A DNA stretch of 64,000 nt from Ochotona curzoniae (taxonomy: Eukaryota; Chordata; Mammalia; Lagomorpha; Ochotonidae). Where the stretch lies: the NCBI RefSeq assembly GCF_017591425.1, contig NW_024465885.1, positions 41,535,001-41,599,000 on the forward strand, read 5' to 3'. The notes beneath the pieces were generated by a model. The model was not told the origin of the DNA, did not search any database, and saw nothing but the letters and a program-made list of their open reading frames with translations. How positions within the stretch are numbered: the first letter of the stretch is position 1; each line of letters opens with the position of its first letter. This document shows positions 57,976 through 64,000 of the stretch, one piece after another. The position numbers and the translations under genes were made by a program.

Positions 57976-57991
57976 ATAATAATAATAATAA
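57976..57991 (+). repeat. (AAT)n microsatellite
   Basis: A short AATAATAAT run just after the MLT1-like LTR. Confidence 0.6.
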
Positions 57992-58186
57992 GCTTGATGT
58001 ATGGGCGTAAACCTTCAGGGCTATAATCAAGACTCTAACAGGAATGATTATTTGCTGAGCCTCCAAGTGGTACTACTCAAAAAAGTGCTGCTCTCATAAA
58101 AGGAGCATCCCCAAACCTCATATAACTATCTCAATCTGCAAATTCTTCTCCACAGGTAATAGGCAAATCATTTTTCACTGTATTCT

Positions 58187-58485
58187 TTTAAAGATTTATT
58201 TATTTTTATTGGAAAGGCATGTTTACAGAGAGAAGGAGAGACAGAAAGGTCTTCCTCCCACTAGCTCACTCCCCAAATGGCTGCAATGGCTTGCTGCGGC
58301 GATCCAAAGCCAGGAATCAGGAGCCTCCTCCAGGTCTTCCAAGTGAGCCATTCTCCACAGACCTCCCACATCATGACCGGGGAGCTGGATGGGAAGGGGA
58401 GCAGCCAGGACACAGCCAGTGTCCACATGGAACGCTGGCATCCAGAAGCTGAGGATAGCCTGCTGAGCCCTGGCGTCAGCTCCAT
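58187..58485 (-). mobile_element. CSINE
   Basis: Reverse-complement copy: AAAGATTTATTTATTTTTAT, GGAAAGGCATGTTTACAGAG, CTCCCCAAATGGCTGCAATG. The head side is partly rearranged near 58450. Confidence 0.82.
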
Positions 58486-58661
58486 GTATGGACAAATTCA
58501 TGAAGGTGTCTTTTGAGAGTTTCACAGTGTCTGATGCATAGACTGGGGATTCAGGCTAGGATGGTGGGGCAGGCCATGCAGGGGAAGGATGGACGCCAGC
58601 TTCATGTGGTCGGTGGATGGGTCAACTCACCTTGCAAGAGTTTTGATGTCTGACACACATA

Positions 58662-58766
58662 TTAATTACTCCTCACTAAGGTATTGAAGATTTCTGTGCA
58701 CACCCCTCCTGAAACTGTTCTGTACCTCAATTGTTGACATATGCCTTGTTAGAGTTATAACCCAGC
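58662..58766 (+). mobile_element. L1 3' UTR fragment
   Basis: ACTCCTCACTAAGGTATTGA to GCCTTGTTAGAGTTATAA is the same 100-base segment as at 22450-22545 and 40270-40370. Confidence 0.8.
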
Positions 58767-59149
58767 TCCTTTCACTGCATTTTTAAAAGGTTAGTATGTA
58801 ATGTTGATGCATATGAAAGAATATTAGTTATTAAGCTATGCTAATAAAATAAACACCTGTGAATTATCCTAAGATATGCTAATAAACATCTATAGGATAT
58901 GCTAATAAACATGTATAGAAAAAAACTATATCAGATAACTTGAACATCATCTTATTAGCTAGCACATCAATCACACTCTTGACCTAGCCTGAGATTATAC
59001 TTCCACATCACTCCAATGCCCAAGAGACCTGAACTGTTTCTGTTATATCTAATTGCATTGTTCTGAATGATCTTCCGCATGTTGCCATCTGCACCTGGGC
59101 TTGTACTCAGGGGAAACAAACGGTGTCATAAACCATGCTTAGATTTAAT
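58767..59149. other. intergenic DNA
   Basis: No gene is seen. A local repeat of ATGCTAATAAACAT-like words lies at about 58840-58915. Confidence 0.35.
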
Positions 59150-59660
59150 TTTAGGAAACAATGCCCAACTGTTTTCCAAAGCAGTGGCATCAATTTACCC
59201 ATCCACCTGCTCATTATAAAAGTGTTCATTGCTTTACATTGTCAACCAAACTTAGAATTTCATAATTTCAAACATACATCATTATAATCTTAATATGTTT
59301 TTTTTAGGTTCCTGAGTTTGAGTGCCTCTCTGAATATTGGTTTAGCAAGTTTTCTTCATTTTCTCATCTATGTGTATGCTATATATACATAAAAATGTTT
59401 GTATACATCTTATATGTTTATCACTTTTATGAATACCTGGTCTAAGTCATTTGTACATAGTACTAGTATAGTAATTACGTTTTACCTTCTGTTTGCTTTC
59501 TTACATTGAAATTGGTGAAAAGCAATTTTTAATTCTAATAAAGCTAAATGTTACAATAGTATATTTTGTGTTCGAGTGTCCTTTGTGATTGAAAAATATC
59601 TTTCCAAACTTGAACTTATAAAGTTAGCTTCTCTTTACCTTCTGGAAGTTTTAAGTTCAT
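59150..59660 (-). mobile_element. old L1, ORF2 end antisense
   Basis: CCCAACTGTTTTCCAAAGCA onward and later GTTCGAGTGTCCTTTGTGA follow the antisense order of the L1 ORF2 end. The copy is diverged. Confidence 0.5.
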
Positions 59661-60384
59661 AACTTAAAACTAATTGGAATAGTTTTTATTGCAAAGAGAT
59701 CCCCAGCGTTGACATTACTGATGTTTGGGGATAGAGAATTCTTAGATATTTTGGGTGGCATATTTTGCAGTATCTCTACCTGCAACCACACAATGACAGC
59801 AGTATCTTATCTCCTTTTAAAAGAGCCAGAATTGTCTCTAAATATTGACAAACGTCCCCAGGATGAAAAGTCTCCCATGTTAAGAGCAGCTGAGGCTCAA
59901 TATGAATGAAACAAGCTTACCATTTTTCTTCTCATATTGAAAATAGCTTTTCCATAGTAATTTATTAAGTTACCATTCTCTCTATAGTGATTTTTTCTAT
60001 GGCAATTTTATTCCAAGCATCAATATACATGCAGTCTGTTTCTAATCTCTTCATTCTATTACATGATTCGTATTTTCTCTGAAACACCAAAAAGTAAACT
60101 ACTCTATATAAAATTTTTATATGTGGCACCACAAAATCCTTACATTATATTGTCTAAAGGAGTTTCCTCTAAATAACTGGGTGTTTGCAACTTCATGTAC
60201 ACTAAAATCAGTTTATGACATTCTATGGATTTTTGAGAGCATATTAGAGCAGAAATATAAAGATTATTTGAAAATCAGGTTTAACTTACTGAGTCTTCCT
60301 ACCGTTTATTTAAAGTGCTTAGGAGAAGGTTAGCATCGTGATACGGAGCATTGAACCATTGCTTGTGACACTGACATCCTGAAC
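59661..60384. other. intergenic DNA
   Basis: No gene is seen. Part may continue the old L1. Confidence 0.3.
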
Positions 60385-60512
60385 GGCGTCCTGCCTTCCC
60401 TCCAGCAGGGAACTGGAAGGGAAGCAGAGAAGCCAGGGCACAAAGGAGTACCTGCATAGGACCTGGCGCTTACAAGGCAAGGATTTAGCCACTGAGTCAT
60501 TGCACTGGGCCC
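60385..60512 (-). mobile_element. CSINE 5' fragment
   Basis: GCAGGGAACTGGAAGGGAAG and TTAGCCACTGAGTCATTGCA are the head half of a reverse CSINE. The tail half is absent. Confidence 0.75.
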
Positions 60513-61639
60513 TCAGTTGCGTATGGCTAATATATAATATAAACATCAACTTTTATTTTACAAATTAAATTTACATCCAGTCACCTTGCATAACTGTCAC
60601 TAATTCTACTGAATTACTCATTTTTTAAATTTTTAATAAACAGAATCATGTAAACTGAAAATTTTGATAATTGTGTTTGTATCTAGTATTATGTTTCTTA
60701 CTGGCCTTTTTAAAAAATATATTGTTCTGGTTAGAATGCATAAGCTAATTATAGGTAGTAATACCAAAGTGTGATTTTTGCACTTCCAACAAAATTTGTA
60801 ACTTTGTCCCATGTATCGGTTGACTTGTCTGTTACTTTGACTGTAAAAGTTCAGCCTGAAAGATGATTCTGTCAAGAAAAGTGTGGAAGGTTCCTCGGAA
60901 GTCTCATTCCGTACTGTGAGCTGCTCTTAGAGTCTCTTGCGCAGGAGTAGAGGCCAAGCTCTTGGTGTAATTTTCATGGCTGTCATTCAGGACCATGAAA
61001 ATGTTTGCATTGTGGCTTGCACTGTGGTATAGACCAGATTAAAGAGAGATAGCCACAGGATGAAGCAACTTTCTATTGTACCACCGAGGGAACTTAAGAA
61101 CTGTTTGTTTGAAACTAGAAAAAAAAAAAAAAGGTGGAGGAGTTGCACAAGGGGCACAGGGGGAAGAAAATGACTGGCACAGAGTTAATAAAATTTTGCT
61201 AATATTTTGCAGCAACAAAAAATTTAAAGTTTCCAACATAGCAGCATGTATTTTTCTAGTCTTGATTAGTAAGTCACACATCAGCAGCTCCAGCAGGATC
61301 AATAGTGAGTCTTAAGCACAGCCTCTCTCGGGCATTCTTACAGCTCACCACAATAGTTTCAACAAAAACATGTGTTGCCCAATACTCTATTTGGTGAGAT
61401 TATGTAATTATCATTAACTTTCTACCGAGTTCATACTTCTACAGGAAAATTTGGGACATTTAATGAGTTCTGTGTCCTCTTTATCCTTGTTTGTACCCAA
61501 ACAGATGTCATGGACCTTGAGAGCAAAATTCAACACAAGCCTGAATCTGTTCTCCTGCTCTGATTATCAACCTGGTCTAGATTTTTCATACAGTGAACAT
61601 CTTACCTTTTCTATGCTTGTTTATTTTCTGTCTTGTTTT
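60513..61639. other. intergenic DNA
   Basis: No gene or named repeat is recognised. An A run with a G-rich end lies at about 61118-61170. Confidence 0.3.
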
Positions 61640-62300
61640 ATTTCCCTAGATTATATGTAACTTACTTATTTTTGATGTGATAACAACACATAACTTGGCA
61701 CCAACCCTCTATAAGGAGAATCCTGCCATATTTATCATTCTGTGTGTGGTATATTACACTTAACACAGGTTCACTTATGCTGTTCCTGTAGAAATTTCCA
61801 TTCTTTTTAAAGGCTAAGTATGACTGTGCCATGAATATATGCCATATTTCCTCTGTCCATTCTTCTGCCCATCAACATTTAGATGACTTTGCTATCCTGG
61901 CTGTCTTTAAAAAACATTACAAAAAAATTGAAATTTAAATTTTTCTGATTGATATTATAATTTTAATAATTTTCAATAAAAGTATACTAGTATGATTGCT
62001 AAATCATTTGGAAGATTGATTTTTTTTTTAGAAAGCTTCATATTACTAACATATTGGTAGCACTATTTACATCAACACCAACAGTGTGAAAGTGTTACAA
62101 TTCCTCCATATTCTTATAAACACTTCTTTTTAAATATTAGTTATTCTAGATTGTGGGAGGTTATATTCTGTTGTGGTTTTAATTTGTACTTCACTAATAC
62201 TTACCTATTTTGCCCATCTGTTCATGAACTTGTCCATTTCTATGTATTCCTTTGTGAAACATCTTTTGAAATCCATTTCAAAAAATGCATTTATTTCTAG
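61640..62300 (-). mobile_element. old L1, ORF2 3' end antisense
   Basis: TTTCCATTCTTTTTAAAGGC, CCTCTGTCCATTCTTCTGCC and TGTCCATTTCTATGTATTCC follow the typical antisense order of the ORF2 end. It is diverged and broken. Confidence 0.68.
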
Positions 62301-62311
62301 TTTTTAAGAGG

Positions 62312-62425
62312 AGTTTTACACTGTGGTCACTGGGGGAGTGAATCATCAGATAGAAGATCTTTCTGTCTCTCCTTCTCTTTGTATATCCGACTTTGCAAGA
62401 AAAATAAATCTTAAAAACAAAACTT
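62312..62425 (+). mobile_element. CSINE 3' fragment
   Basis: TGGGGGAGTGAATCATCAGA, a CT-rich part and AAGAAAAATAAATCTTAA. It is truncated at its 5' side and sits between two L1 pieces of opposite strand. Confidence 0.82.
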
Positions 62426-62449
62426 TGAGAAAAAAAAGAAAGAAAACCC

Positions 62450-63360
62450 TAAGGACTACATACAGGCACAACAACTGCCAACAAAAATGTTAGTAGGAAA
62501 ATTCAGTAAAGTTGCAAAATGCAAAAAACCCACATAAATCAGCATAGTAACAATTAACTATCTAAAAAAAAAAAAGATGGAGAAAATTACCTCATTTGGA
62601 AGAGCATCAAAAAGGCTCAAGCAGGAATAAAGACACTAAAAATTGCAAAACTGCCTAAAGTTATGAAAAAAAACCATACAAGTTAGTGAAGAAATACAAT
62701 GTTAATAGAAACATTCTTTGTGAAATGCATCTACAGATCTAAGGCTTTCAAAATTCAAGTGATCTTTCAAGATTCACGTGATATATTTAGCAGGAATTGA
62801 AAAAAAAAATAAACTATTTGAAAATTCACCTGGAACCTGAAAACTTCACCTAGCAGCAGAAGTAATCTTGAGAAAGAAGATCAAACCTGGAGGCACCCCA
62901 ATTTCTGATCTTGAGAGATAGTATAAAGGTACAGTAAGCAAAGAAGTGAAATACTGTTATAAAATAAAATTCCCACCAGACTGACAAGGCAGAATATGGC
63001 CCAGAGATAAATCCATGCATTTACAGTGGATCATCTAATCATTAATAAAAATGTTTATTTAAATTAACTATGAATTTCAAAACCCCTTACACTGAATACA
63101 CTCATCCTAATTTGTTTTAATATTTTTGACAAAACCCAGTTTGAGGCATCAACAAAGATTTTTTGATTTGCAAAAAAAAAAAAAAAGAACCTACTAGATC
63201 AATATGAATTACAATAAAATGAAAGCAAGAAAAATATCAAATACCTATTGAGGCTTGGTAATAAATGATAAAATAATTAATGCTTTACTTAAAATGTATT
63301 GGGGATGATGAGCAAAGAACCCAGTTGTTTATAAATGGGCAACTCATTTTACAAAGAGAG
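62450..63360 (+). mobile_element. old L1, ORF2 middle, sense
   Basis: ATCTTGAGAAAGAAGATCAA, GGAGGCACCCCAATTTCTGA, GCCCAGAGATAAATCCATGC and later TTATAAATGGGCAACTCATT follow the order of L1 ORF2 in sense, with broken frames. Confidence 0.65.
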
Positions 63361-63914
63361 GGCACTGTGAGGATGAGGATTGCATCCATAGGGGATCTAC
63401 ATCAATTTGTGAGATAAATAGATAGATAGATAGATACATACATAGATACATGGATGATAGATTTGATTTTGCCCTAATTGAAAATTATTGACAGAGAACA
63501 TATACCCAACACCTTAGTTGGTTCAATTTACATGGTTCTGACTGAAAAATTAATGTACAACAAACTTCCTGCTTAATGAATGCCAAAATTATTGCACACA
63601 GAACAGGTAAGGACAGTGTTCAATGGAAATTTTGAACAAATGACAGTAACTTTACAAGATGTGTCTTCCAAATGTTGTAAAAGGAGATGAAATGTGGCTT
63701 TACAAGCACGATCAATGAAACAGCTGCCAAGAGCTAAAAGTGTTCCAGACAAAGCAAAGCTAATGAAAAGTAACAGTAATAGCAATGGTTTTGAGGGGAT
63801 GCTGGAGGTAGTCGGCTTGCTGTCTTTCTGAAGGACCAGAGAACAAGGGCACTTGCTTTGCGAAAATTGATGGGAATCCATTAGATAGCCTTATAATCCT
63901 GATTTCACTTTTTA
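63361..63914. other. intergenic DNA with tetranucleotide repeat
   Basis: No gene is seen. The TAGA repeat is listed separately. Confidence 0.35.
63416..63460 (+). repeat. (TAGA)n microsatellite
   Basis: GATAGATAGATAGATACATA and flanking variants. It is likely length-polymorphic. Confidence 0.85.
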
Positions 63915-64000
63915 TAAAAAAAAAAAGATTTATTTACATTTATTGGAAAGACAGATTGGCAGAGAGAAAGGGAGACAGCGAGAAAGATCTTTCATCTTCA
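63915..64000 (-). mobile_element. CSINE, cut by the window end
   Basis: AAAGATTTATTTACATTTAT, TGGAAAGACAGATTGGCAGA and GAAAGATCTTTCATCTTC form the tail side of a reverse CSINE that continues past the last base. Confidence 0.88.

Overview
This is a mammalian nuclear window, most likely from a lagomorph and probably a pika (Ochotona). The reason is a dense scatter of tRNA-derived SINEs of the lagomorph C-repeat (CSINE) type. The youngest copies begin GGGCCCGGCG, carry tRNA-like A and B boxes, end in an AATAAA-rich tail and are flanked by target-site duplications (TSDs). The L1 3' ends also have a G-rich 3' UTR of the kind I associate with rabbit and pika. The species call rests on remembered family consensus and was not checked by a search.

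Genes: the only genes I can support are tiny, intronless, high-glycine/tyrosine keratin-associated protein (KRTAP) genes in the first 25 kb. Three plus-strand paralogues sit in a tandem array. The first is a KRTAP20-like pseudogene (89-232) with two in-frame stops and a lost terminal stop. The second is an intact 55-codon gene (4141-4308). The third is an intact 43-codon gene (9210-9341). They share a TATA-like box about 80 bases before the ATG, a similar leader and long stretches of similar flanking DNA, so the unit of duplication was roughly 4-5 kb. A fourth, damaged remnant near 24083-24339 looks like KRTAP20-3 split by AT-rich DNA. In human, the related genes form the hair KRTAP cluster on chromosome 21q22.1. 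Their products are hair-shaft matrix proteins that embed keratin filaments.

From about 10 kb to the end, apart from the 24-kb remnant, I see no other credible gene. The DNA is AT-rich intergenic sequence filled with mobile elements. These are about 35 CSINE copies or fragments, many L1 pieces, two MaLR-type LTRs and two short solo LTRs of retroviral type. One of the solo LTRs, at 39158-39484, has a clean 6-bp TSD. The most interesting element is at 29724-32743 on the minus strand. It is an about 3.0-kb LINE insertion with a 15-bp TSD, a 5' UTR and a broken ORF1, but no room for ORF2. This is the architecture of a half-LINE (HAL1), and it sits inside an older L1.

No new biological system is claimed. 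The value of the window lies in the layered history of gene duplication, decay and nested retrotransposition, which can be ordered from the sequence itself.
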